Assembly: GCA_028820635.1 (NCBI GenBank)
Contig: JAPPIG010000025.1
Location: 60,625 to 124,624, forward strand
DNA: 64,000 nt
Source: Candidatus Poribacteria bacterium
GTDB taxonomy: Bacteria > Poribacteria > WGA-4E > WGA-3G
Direction: 5' to 3'
The position numbers and the translations under genes are program-made. Of this stretch, positions 49,551 to 57,067 are shown in pieces. The notes under the pieces are model-generated. The model had not been told where the DNA came from. It did not search any database and saw nothing but the letters and a program-made list of their open reading frames with translations. The stretch's first letter is position 1. Each line of letters starts with the position of its first letter.

Positions 49551-50666
49551 TTATGAATAAATTCGGTTCACGCGTTTTGCTATACTTATCAAAATTTCAT
49601 AAGGAATTGTATTGGCACGTTCTGCGACTTCATAAATTGTTATTTTTTCATTTCCTTGCTTTCCTATCAACACAACTTCATCACCCACTGCAACATTGTC
49701 TGAAGACTCTAACTGAACCACCATCATATCCATGCAGATACGTCCAATGATCGGACAGCGTTTCCCACCAATTAACACCTCACCAATACCTGAAAGTGGT
49801 CGTGGATAGCCATCGCCAAAGCCAACTTGTATCCCTGCCACACAGGTTCGAGAAGGTACCTTATATAACAATCCATAGCTGACACCTTCACCTGCTTCAA
49901 TATAATCTATCCATCCGACACGCGCCTTCCATGTGAGCGCAGGTTGCAACTGGATCGGTTTTTCGTGTCCGGGATAGATTCCGTACAAACTCAAGCCGGG
50001 ACGCACAGCGTCAAAATGAGATTCAGGTATTGCCAGAGCTGCTGGACTATTCGCGGCATGCGTCATCGGTATATTCGGAACGCTCGCAAGCACAAAAGAA
50101 AATCGTTCAAGTTGAAGGTGTGCAAAACTTTTATCGGTTTCATCGGCAGTTGCAAAGTGTGTAAAAATACCCTCAATCTCAATGTACGGTAATGTTTTTA
50201 TTTTTTTTAGGAACGCTGCCACTTCAGTGTAGCGAACCCCGCATCGATTCATCCCTGTGTTAACATCAATGTGAACTTTTACTTTTTCTGTAGATGTCTG
50301 TTGTGATCGGGATTTACCATCTTCAACAACTTTGTTCAATTTTTGCGCCAGGGTGAAATTATCAACTGCAGGAGTCAAGTTGTGTGCGATGATTTCCTCT
50401 GCAAAATCGGGTAGAGGACTAAACAAAATAAGAATAGGCTTTTGAATGCCCGCTTCACGTAGTTCAATGGCTTCCGCAACCGTTGCAACTGCGAACATGT
50501 CTGCAATTGTATGCAATACCTCTGCAACAGGAATAGCACCGTGTCCGTAGGCATCTGCTTTGACAACAGCAATTAACTGCTTTCCTGTGTGTGCTTTTAT
50601 CGCTGTTGCATTGGCTTGAATAGTGTTTAAATCAACTTCTACGTGTGCTTGAATACTTGCATCCAA
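49551..50666 (-). CDS. alr: Alanine racemase
   Basis: 371 residues, fold-type III PLP enzyme. PLP-lysine is Lys36 in VVKADAYGHGA. HIDVNTGMNRCGVR is the PLP-phosphate region. RPGLSLYGIYPG and GEGVSYGLLYKVPSRTCVAGIQVGFGDGYPRPLSG carry the second catalytic Tyr and its loop, and GRICMDMMVVQL completes the C-terminal domain. It supplies D-alanine for peptidoglycan, evidence for a cell wall. It lies 16 bases downstream of a lipoprotein gene. Confidence 0.95.
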   Translation of the reverse strand: MDASIQAHVEVDLNTIQANATAIKAHTGKQLIAVVKADAYGHGAIPVAEVLHTIADMFAVATVAEAIELREAGIQKPILILFSPLPDFAEEIIAHNLTPAVDNFTLAQKLNKVVEDGKSRSQQTSTEKVKVHIDVNTGMNRCGVRYTEVAAFLKKIKTLPYIEIEGIFTHFATADETDKSFAHLQLERFSFVLASVPNIPMTHAANSPAALAIPESHFDAVRPGLSLYGIYPGHEKPIQLQPALTWKARVGWIDYIEAGEGVSYGLLYKVPSRTCVAGIQVGFGDGYPRPLSGIGEVLIGGKRCPIIGRICMDMMVVQLESSDNVAVGDEVVLIGKQGNEKITIYEVAERANTIPYEILISIAKRVNRIYS

Positions 50667-50682
50667 AGCAATTTCCTGTGTG

Positions 50683-51435
50683 TTAACGTAGTTCGGCTAT
50701 TGTGCCTTCAACCCCAATCAGTGTCAGTTTCCTTAACAACCAAGCATCTTCCATAACGTTCACGACCTCAAGTGTTAGAGCAAGTTCATAATTGCCCGGT
50801 GCAGTTATAATTCGCGAAACATCTACATTATCTGCGATCAACAGCATCTCAGCAGGCTGCACAGCACCAATTGCGCGATTTCTAATAACAGGCGTACCAT
50901 TGATAGTTATTGTCAAAAATGCACCTGCGCGTGCTGTATCCTGCAATATCTCATATCGCAACGTGATGTTATCACGAAATATCTCTTCTACGTTCAACCG
51001 ATATGTTAAAGTCTGTGTGAAGGTATTCCCTTGCCAATAGCGATTTGGCATTGCAACAATCGCATGACCGATATTTACCTCCATCCGAATATCATTACGT
51101 TCCGTTACTGTGCCATCAGAGACTTCAAGGGTAATCGTATAAGTGCCAGCGGATTCAGGCGCAACATAAACAACGCTTTCACCATGACCAACAATCCTGC
51201 CGCCACTTGCGTTCCATTCGTAAACCAGCACCGCTGAATCTCCAGAATAATTCACTGTTGCCGTAATGGTTGTGGTATCACCGATATTGAGCGTTTGAGT
51301 CTCAGATCGTAAATCTATATCAAGCATCTCCCTATCCATGTTCAGCAAGTTTTCTGTATCACAAGCGGATACAAGTCCAATTACACACAACAGACAGAGA
51401 ATTTGGATATAAAATTGAAGTTTTTGGATTTTCAT
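50683..51435 (-). CDS. PKD-domain lipoprotein
   Basis: 250 residues from ATG 51435 (MKIQKLQF; a 12-base longer frame exists). The lipoprotein signal LLCVIGLVSAC gives a lipidated Cys about 25 residues in. A PKD/Ig-like domain follows (SETQTLNIGDTTTITATVNYSGDSAVLVYEWNASGGRIVGHGESVVYVAPESAGTYTITLEVSDG). The last 120 residues form another beta domain of unknown type. It is probably membrane-anchored and extracytoplasmic. Its place ahead of alr and an ABC ATPase suggests an envelope-related operon. Confidence 0.75.
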   Translation of the reverse strand: MKIQKLQFYIQILCLLCVIGLVSACDTENLLNMDREMLDIDLRSETQTLNIGDTTTITATVNYSGDSAVLVYEWNASGGRIVGHGESVVYVAPESAGTYTITLEVSDGTVTERNDIRMEVNIGHAIVAMPNRYWQGNTFTQTLTYRLNVEEIFRDNITLRYEILQDTARAGAFLTITINGTPVIRNRAIGAVQPAEMLLIADNVDVSRIITAPGNYELALTLEVVNVMEDAWLLRKLTLIGVEGTIAELR

Positions 51436-51447
51436 ATTACTTAACAT

Positions 51448-51728
51448 TAACCTGGGTTCAACACAACATTTTTTTAATTAGACATATGCTAAAATTTTCA
51501 GAGTCAGTCCTTAGAACAGATGTGAGAACTGCCGGTAAACCCAGTCTTAATAAGGGTTCTCATCATTTTTGAAAAACAACAATTTCAGAGTAACTCTGAA
51601 ATTTCCGTATATCTTCTGAAAGATTCTGACAATTGTTTCAAGAAAAGAAGTTTGGAAACAACCTTCAAGAAGGCTAAATTATTATATCCGAACTCCCACT
51701 ACATTATACCATAATTTCAAGTAATTGG
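51448..51728. other. Intergenic region with a short perfect palindrome
   Basis: AATTTCAGAGT (51581-51591), one base, then ACTCTGAAATT (51593-51603). TGAGAAC / GTTCTCA (about 51519-51563) is a second, looser stem. The region separates the PotC stop (51729) from the lipoprotein start. The palindrome could be an operator or the potBC terminator. No gene is seen. Confidence 0.45.
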
Positions 51729-52502
51729 TTAACTCGTTTGTGTGTTTCGTCCTCGAAACCACAGGAATAACAAAATGAATACGATTGAATTTACTAACAA
51801 CATCGTTGAAATAGCGTTGAGTTCTGGTGTGATACCAAACTTTAAACTGGAATAGATATATACTGAAAGCGTTGTAGAACCAACGCCAGCGGTAAAGAAC
51901 GTGATTACAAAGTCGTCTATTGAGAGGGTGAAAGCGAGCAGCGCGCCGCCGATAATACCAGGAGCGATAAGTGGGAACGTAATCCGCCAAAACGTTTGCC
52001 ATCGGTTTGCGCCAAGATCAAGCGCTGCTTCCTCTATGGTGTCATCGTAACCCTCCAAACGCGCGCGGACAACTATTGTAACGTAAGCGATGTTGAAAAC
52101 TACGTGCGCTAAAATCACCGACGTTAATCCACGTGGAAATTTGACCTGTACATAAAACGTCAACAAGGCAATCGCTAAGACAATATCAGGTATGATGAGT
52201 GGTAGATAGAGCACACGGGTTAAGGCAGTGCGAATCCGAAACCGATATTTTTCTATTGCGAGTGCTGCAGCGGTCCCGATGATGGTTGAGATGAACGTCG
52301 CAACACCTGCGATGATTAAACTATTTTTACAAGCATGCCACACATCACGATTCTTGAACAGTTCTGCATACCAGTTGAGCGAGAAGCCTTCCCAAACCGC
52401 AATCTGATCGCCACTGTTGAATGAGAACATAACAACAACTAAAATCGGGATATAGAGGAAAAGAAAGACTAAGCAGATATTGATTTCAAGAAGTCGTTTC
52501 AT
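51729..52502 (-). CDS. potC: Spermidine/putrescine-type ABC permease (PotC-like)
   Basis: About 257 residues from ATG 52502 (MKRLLEINICLVFLFLYIPILVVVMFSFNSG). The longer frame to 52598 overlaps potB by 59 bases and adds no plausible sequence. Six membrane segments are visible. The EAA loop is EEAALDLGANRWQTFWRITFPLIAPGIIGGALLAF, the docking site for the ATPase. KNRDVWHACKNSLIIAGVATFISTIIGTAAALA is typical of PotC/YdcV. Without a nearby PotA or PotD the substrate (polyamine or other cation) is uncertain. Confidence 0.8.
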   Translation of the reverse strand: MKRLLEINICLVFLFLYIPILVVVMFSFNSGDQIAVWEGFSLNWYAELFKNRDVWHACKNSLIIAGVATFISTIIGTAAALAIEKYRFRIRTALTRVLYLPLIIPDIVLAIALLTFYVQVKFPRGLTSVILAHVVFNIAYVTIVVRARLEGYDDTIEEAALDLGANRWQTFWRITFPLIAPGIIGGALLAFTLSIDDFVITFFTAGVGSTTLSVYIYSSLKFGITPELNAISTMLLVNSIVFILLFLWFRGRNTQTS

Positions 52503-52539
52503 TGAAGTAGTAGGCAAAATCCGTGTGCCGTAACCTTGA

Positions 52540-53388
52540 CTAAGTTTCTGCAGATTCACTACCCTGCAAAGCACGGAAATATAGTATAGTCCCTGCAAGT
52601 ACTATCGCCATAAGCATAAAAGAGAGTGCAGAACCGAATGGATAATCTCGCGCTGTTTTGAATTGTCGTTCAATTACATTGCCGATAAAACTTACCTTTC
52701 CACCACCGAGAATATCTGGCGTTAGAAAAGCGCCAACCGTTGGGATAAAAACCAACATTGAGCCTGCAAGGATACCGGGAAGACTCAGCGGTAAAGTAAC
52801 ATGCCAAAAAGCGTGACGCGGGGATGCTCCCAAATCCTTTGCCGCATCTATTAGCGACAAATCCAACTGCTCTAATGCAGCGTATAATGGGAGAATCATG
52901 AACGGCAAATAACCGTAAACCAAACCAATCTGCACAGCGAATGGTGTATTGAGGAGTTCTAAGGGCTGAAAACCGGGAATTAGTAGGGCGAGAAAACTGT
53001 TCAGCAGCCCTTCTGTGCGTAAAATCAGTATCCATGCATAGGTGCGTATCAGGAAGTTAATCCAAAACGGTACTACTACAAGCAATAACAACACATTTCG
53101 CCATTTCGGTTTGTAGCATGCCAGATAATAGGCAAACGGATAACCGACAAGTAGACAAATCGCTGTGCAGACGAGTGCTGTTGATACTGAACGCCAAAGT
53201 ATGCCAAGATAGAGTCCATCAAACAACCGTTGATAGTTTTCCAGTGTAAAGTTCCACTCTACTCCACCGTAGGTGCCACGCTCCACAAAACTATAGATAA
53301 ATACAGAGATGATAGGAAGGAAGAAGAAACATAAAAGCCAGAAGATAACAGGGGAGAGTAGGATTAAGAGGCGGTAATTACGACGCAT
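52540..53388 (-). CDS. potB: Spermidine/putrescine-type ABC permease (PotB-like)
   Basis: 282 residues, six membrane helices. PVIFWLLCFFFLPIISVFIYSFVERGTYGGVEWNFTLENYQRLFD is the typical PotB/YdcU start. The EAA loop is DAAKDLGASPRHAFWHVTLPLSLPGILAGSMLVFIPTVGAFLTPDILGG. It forms the permease pair with PotC just downstream. A PIN-like gene ends 20 bases upstream in the same direction, where potA might be expected. Confidence 0.85.
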   Translation of the reverse strand: MRRNYRLLILLSPVIFWLLCFFFLPIISVFIYSFVERGTYGGVEWNFTLENYQRLFDGLYLGILWRSVSTALVCTAICLLVGYPFAYYLACYKPKWRNVLLLLVVVPFWINFLIRTYAWILILRTEGLLNSFLALLIPGFQPLELLNTPFAVQIGLVYGYLPFMILPLYAALEQLDLSLIDAAKDLGASPRHAFWHVTLPLSLPGILAGSMLVFIPTVGAFLTPDILGGGKVSFIGNVIERQFKTARDYPFGSALSFMLMAIVLAGTILYFRALQGSESAET

Positions 53389-53408
53389 TTACTGTTTCGG
53401 AAAGATGT

Positions 53409-53927
53409 TTAACTGTTATTTTCGCATATAGAATGAACGTGAACGCCCTGTTCAGCAAGTGCAGTTTTATAATTTTCCCAACCCTTGTCATCTGCTTTTA
53501 GGATAGGTGCTATTTCTCCAGAATCGCTTTGGTACGCAAGTGCAACAGCAACAAATTTCTTATCTTTCTTATGAAAATTATTCAATGCCGCGTCATTGTT
53601 AGGAAATTCTTCAAATTCGGTGCCGTTTCCTTCTAACGGTGTAATTTGAACCGCGATAACCGTTTCAGGATAACCTTTCGGATTATAAAATCTTCTCTTC
53701 AATTCCAGCCAGAAACGATCACCAAATCCACGGCCTTTTTCATTCAAGTTATTTCTGTATTCTTGAATTATTCGTTTTTTGTCATCAAGTAACACCCTCT
53801 CGGAACCTCTAAGTATCTTAGTAAGCCGTGCCCTGCAAAGTGTGATGCATTTGTCAGATGCCTGTGGCGCAGCATCCTTGCCGTTTGCCACTACCAAAAC
53901 GTTCGTATCAATTACAACTGCGCCCAT
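53409..53927 (-). CDS. PIN-like domain protein coupled to AAA ATPase
   Basis: 172 residues. GAVVIDTNVLVVANG is the PIN-type opening strand with the first catalytic Asp. ERVLLDDKKRIIQEYRNNL supplies the second acidic cluster, and LKADDKGWENYKTALAEQGVHVHSI resembles the terminal PIN strand with an Asp pair. It is therefore probably a nuclease of the PIN superfamily, different from the VapC-like protein at 29.1 kb. Its start codon shares one base with the stop of the upstream ATPase gene (TAATG), implying translational coupling and a common function. Confidence 0.65.
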   Translation of the reverse strand: MGAVVIDTNVLVVANGKDAAPQASDKCITLCRARLTKILRGSERVLLDDKKRIIQEYRNNLNEKGRGFGDRFWLELKRRFYNPKGYPETVIAVQITPLEGNGTEFEEFPNNDAALNNFHKKDKKFVAVALAYQSDSGEIAPILKADDKGWENYKTALAEQGVHVHSICENNS

Positions 53928-55222
53928 TAGCCCTCCGGTTCCGTTTCTGCAATGGTTTCAACCTGCTTATCGGTCATTGCAAACATATCCCCCATCACAT
54001 CACCGAAGAAGTTTTCAGGCCAATTTTTAATATCACCGGACTCTCCGTCTACTTCTAACTTTTCAATCGTGGAAGCACCATCATTATTACGACAAAAATA
54101 GAGGGCAACGTTTTCTTCAGGAATTTGTTTTTCAGCGATTCGTCTTTGAAGACGCGTTAACAGATGTTCGCTATGGCTTTCTACCAAAATCTGCAGTTTC
54201 CGTTCGTCAACAACCTCAATAAAGAAGTCCGCGAGTTCAGATTGGACCTTAGGATGGAGATGAATGCCGGGTTGTTCCAGAATTAGCGTTGAACCTTCCT
54301 CCACATAGTAGCAATAAACCAGCATTGGCAAAACGTCAGCTAACCCGTATCCAATGTCTGCTAATGTCACTTCCGCGCTGCTGGGGCTTTTTTGTAGGCG
54401 AACCTCGTAATTTTGATCGTCTAAAGAGCTGGTTGGAATAACACGAAAGGAATGGGCGAGGTCCATCTTTTGAAGCCACTCTGAAATCCGATCTTCAATT
54501 AGTGTTGCATCTTCTCTATTAGAGGATTTTAACTTCCGAACACCAGCTGAAAGGACTGCATCAATCGCCTCACTTCCCGACTGGTCAATCTTCTTTGGAT
54601 GTGTGCCTTGCCAATGATAGAGGCGTTGTGGATGTACACGAGTCGGACCAAGATAGTAGACGTGAGAAAATAAATTCTCAAATTCAAATGAAAGTTGGTT
54701 TTTTGGTAAATTCATGGATTTTGCTCGTAATGGGTCACCCTGAATTTTCTTTGAATTGATATCTACTTGTGCTTTATACTCATCATCTCCAGACTTAAGA
54801 AGGTAATGAATATTATCAACAGCAACCACATCTCTGTTCCACACAATTGTTAAATCAAAAGTGAATCTGTCTGTTGTAAACGAAACCTGTTTTATTAGTC
54901 CAGATTCATCTGGATATGAATAATCAATAGATATAGGTGTTTCAAGTTTGCCACCAAATTCTAATTTCAAAGAACCTTTCTGTCTATGACCATGAACTAC
55001 TTCACTGAGATTACCAAGGTTAACAGGAGACGTTTCATCACCAAAGAACAGAATTTCCTCTGTAATTGAATGCTCCGCACTCTGCTTAAGCAGCAGCAGC
55101 ATCTGCAACAAACTACTCTTCCCAGAACTATTTGTTCCGAAAAAGCCTGTCAGTGGTGCAAGTTTCACCTCACCACTATCTGCCCACGACTTGAAGTTTT
55201 TCATTCGGATATGTGTAATCAT
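53927..55222 (-). CDS. AAA15/DUF3696-type ATPase
   Basis: A 431-residue SMC/OLD-like ABC-class ATPase. Walker A GTNSSGKSS is at 29-37. A DUF3696-like insert spans about 60-280. The signature-like segment ADIGYGLADVLP is at 288-299, Walker B STLILEQPGIHLHP at 311-324 and ESHSEHLLTRLQRR at 348-361. DIKNWPENFFGD near the end is typical of DUF3696 (GxIxNWPxGF). In most relatives Walker B reads EQPE; here the catalytic Glu is Gly319, and the SQ of the signature reads AD. Related ATPases pair with nucleases in phage-defence systems. Here the partner is a PIN-like gene overlapping by one base. Confidence 0.85.
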   Translation of the reverse strand: MITHIRMKNFKSWADSGEVKLAPLTGFFGTNSSGKSSLLQMLLLLKQSAEHSITEEILFFGDETSPVNLGNLSEVVHGHRQKGSLKLEFGGKLETPISIDYSYPDESGLIKQVSFTTDRFTFDLTIVWNRDVVAVDNIHYLLKSGDDEYKAQVDINSKKIQGDPLRAKSMNLPKNQLSFEFENLFSHVYYLGPTRVHPQRLYHWQGTHPKKIDQSGSEAIDAVLSAGVRKLKSSNREDATLIEDRISEWLQKMDLAHSFRVIPTSSLDDQNYEVRLQKSPSSAEVTLADIGYGLADVLPMLVYCYYVEEGSTLILEQPGIHLHPKVQSELADFFIEVVDERKLQILVESHSEHLLTRLQRRIAEKQIPEENVALYFCRNNDGASTIEKLEVDGESGDIKNWPENFFGDVMGDMFAMTDKQVETIAETEPEG

Positions 55223-55393
55223 TTCTATTCACCACAAAATCAGCGTAATCTGTGAAATCCGTATAATCCGCGATTCGGAATAATACTAATTCTGAAAACA
55301 ATATACCATTTAATGCTTTGTGACATTTGAAACTCACACTATGTTGAATGTAAGAGGCGCAATGAATTGCGCGACTACAAACCCTCTAATCGG

Positions 55394-56581
55394 CTAATCA
55401 GCAGCAGGCGCAAAGGTTTCAGGATTTTCTGCAGCTGCATCGTAATCATCTATCAATTTTGTGATACTCGGATTTTTACCGCACAGTGGGCAATTTTCAT
55501 CTCGCGGGACTTTCATTTCGCGATAGGTCATACTGAGTGCATCGTAAAGGATAAGTCTACCGATAAGCGGTTCACCGATACCGATAATATATTTAATTGC
55601 TTCCGTTGCCATCATCACACCAATAACGCCTGGGAGCACGCCCAGGACACCAGCCTCACTTCAGCTCGGCACCATGCCGGGCGGTGGCGGTGTGGGATAC
55701 ATGCATCGGTAGCACGGGCCCTCATTTGGTTTAAAGAGGGTGACCTGTCCTTCAAACTGGAAAATACTACCGTGTACAATCGGTTTATTCATAAGCACTG
55801 CAGCATCGTTGACGAGGAAACGGGTCGCGAAGTTATCGCATCCATCAACAATTAGGTCGTATTCTGAAAATATCTCTTCAACGTTGTCAGCAGTGAGACG
55901 GAGATTGTAAGGTGTAATCTCAACATCAGGATTAAGTGATTTGATAGTCGTTGTCGCGGACTGCACTTTTGGTGTGCCGACTGCTTCTGTGCGATGTAAA
56001 ATCTGACGCTGTAGGTTGCTTAACTCCACAACATCGGAATCTATGATACCCATGTGTCCGATGCCAGCAGCACCAAGATATACGCCCGCAGGCGAACCTA
56101 ATCCACCCGCACCAACAAGCAAGACCTTCGCATCAAGGAGTTTTGCCTGTCCGCGTTCACCGACTTCGGTCAGCATAAAATGTCTGCTATAACGGTCAAG
56201 CTGCTCATGCGACATCTCTTTGTCTTGTGCGGTAGGAAAACCTGCGGCACTCCAATCTCGGTATCCACCCGCCATAGATACGGTGTCTGTGTATCCCATT
56301 TCACGGAGCGATTTTGCAGCAAGGAGCGAACGTAGTCCTGCAGCACAATAGACGACTACCTTTTGGTCGCGGTCGGGGATGTAATCTTCAACGGAAAATT
56401 CTAACATGCCACGTGTGACGTGAACAGCATCAGGGATATAACCAGCGCGATATTCATCTTCATCGCGAACATCCAGAAGTACAAAGTCACTGCCGTTTTC
56501 CTGATCTTCTTTCACGTCAGCAGCAGTCACTTCCGGAATTTCTGTTTTTGCCTCCTCTACGATTTGCCTGTAAGATTTCAT
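55394..56581 (-). CDS. moeB: Rhodanese-MoeB/ThiF fusion with in-frame UGA (probable selenoprotein)
   Basis: 395 residues if UGA 55661-55663 is read as Sec307. An N-terminal rhodanese domain (about 25-115) has active Cys79 in VVYCAAGLRS. It is followed by an E1-like adenylyltransferase: GAGGLGSP at 157-164 and DGCDNFATRFLVND. Zinc cysteines are 290/293 (CYRC) and 364/367 (CPLC). The UGA sits in GMVPS-U-SEAGVLGVLPG, exactly where MoeB, ThiF and MOCS3/Uba4 have a conserved Cys (PSCAEAGVLG). The frame continues through the conserved C-terminal half to a normal stop at 55394. GGAGAA precedes ATG 56581. The rhodanese is N-terminal, unlike in most ThiF-rhodanese fusions. Likely role: activation of a ubiquitin-like sulfur carrier (MoaD/ThiS type). 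Confidence 0.85.
55629..55646 (-). promoter_or_regulatory. Candidate bacterial SECIS hairpin in the moeB gene
   Basis: Minus-strand RNA CCUGGG / CCCAGG forms a perfect 6-bp stem around the loop CGUGCU. Twenty bases separate UGA from the loop, whose second base is G, within the 16-37 base range known for bSECIS. The fold was done by eye. Confidence 0.65.
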
Positions 56582-56734
56582 ATTTGTTCTCCAAAGTTTT
56601 AGGTTCTATTTTGTCAAGACCGATTAATTCATAAATTCAGCGGTGATAATTAGTCTATTATGACGGTAATTAGCAGTTTTCTATCTACACAAATAGGTGT
56701 CCAAAATGTAATGAATCGTTCTAATTCTGAAAAG

Positions 56735-56763
56735 ATTATACCATGATACCTTGCTATTGTCAA
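56735..56763 (-). promoter_or_regulatory. Perfect consensus promoter upstream of moeB
   Basis: On the minus strand TTGACA (56758-56763), 17 bases ending in ATGG, TATAAT (56735-56740): both hexamers exact, plus an extended -10. The start codon is about 150 bases downstream. Bases just after the -10 (CTTTTCAGAATTAG) resemble those at 55287-55305 upstream of the ATPase gene. Confidence 0.7.
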
Positions 56764-56782
56764 CTATGCTTAGAAACCTATG

Positions 56783-56903
56783 CAGAGCCATTCAGTTTTC
56801 GCGTTTTCTCAATATTTAGGATAGGGTCGCGACCAGGAGGTCGCTCCTACAGGAAGAGGTTTTAGACGGAAGGTAGAAATTATTAGGGAATTGAATGGCT
56901 CTG
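56783..56903. mobile_element. MITE-like element, CAGAGCCATTCA family
   Basis: Ends CAGAGCCATTCA and, inverted, TGAATGGCTCTG. Total 121 bp. AGAAACCTATG before and AGAACCTATG after are near-identical, an imperfect 8-10 bp target duplication. Inside is a GGTCGCGACCAGGAGGTCGC palindromic module. It lies between the moeB promoter and the YCF48 gene. Confidence 0.7.
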
Positions 56904-56970
56904 AGAACCTATGAACTTATCAAATTACGTTGACGTAAAATCTGAAACGTGATATACTTTAACGGATATA

Positions 56971-56991
56971 TAGATGTTATTTCATAATATA
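56971..56991 (+). repeat. 21-bp motif, left copy of an inverted pair
   Basis: This 21-base AT-rich sequence (starts TAGATGTTATTTC) is perfectly inverted at 58992-59012. The two copies flank the YCF48 gene, and each lies 60-80 bases upstream of a start codon (57068 and 59075). A CGTGG / CCACG hairpin follows at about 56998-57013. Confidence 0.7.
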
Positions 56992-57067
56992 GATAGCGTG
57001 GTGAAAACCACGTACTACTGAATTTGTGTAAATGCTATTAAGAGATTATAATATAGGAGGAATTCAC

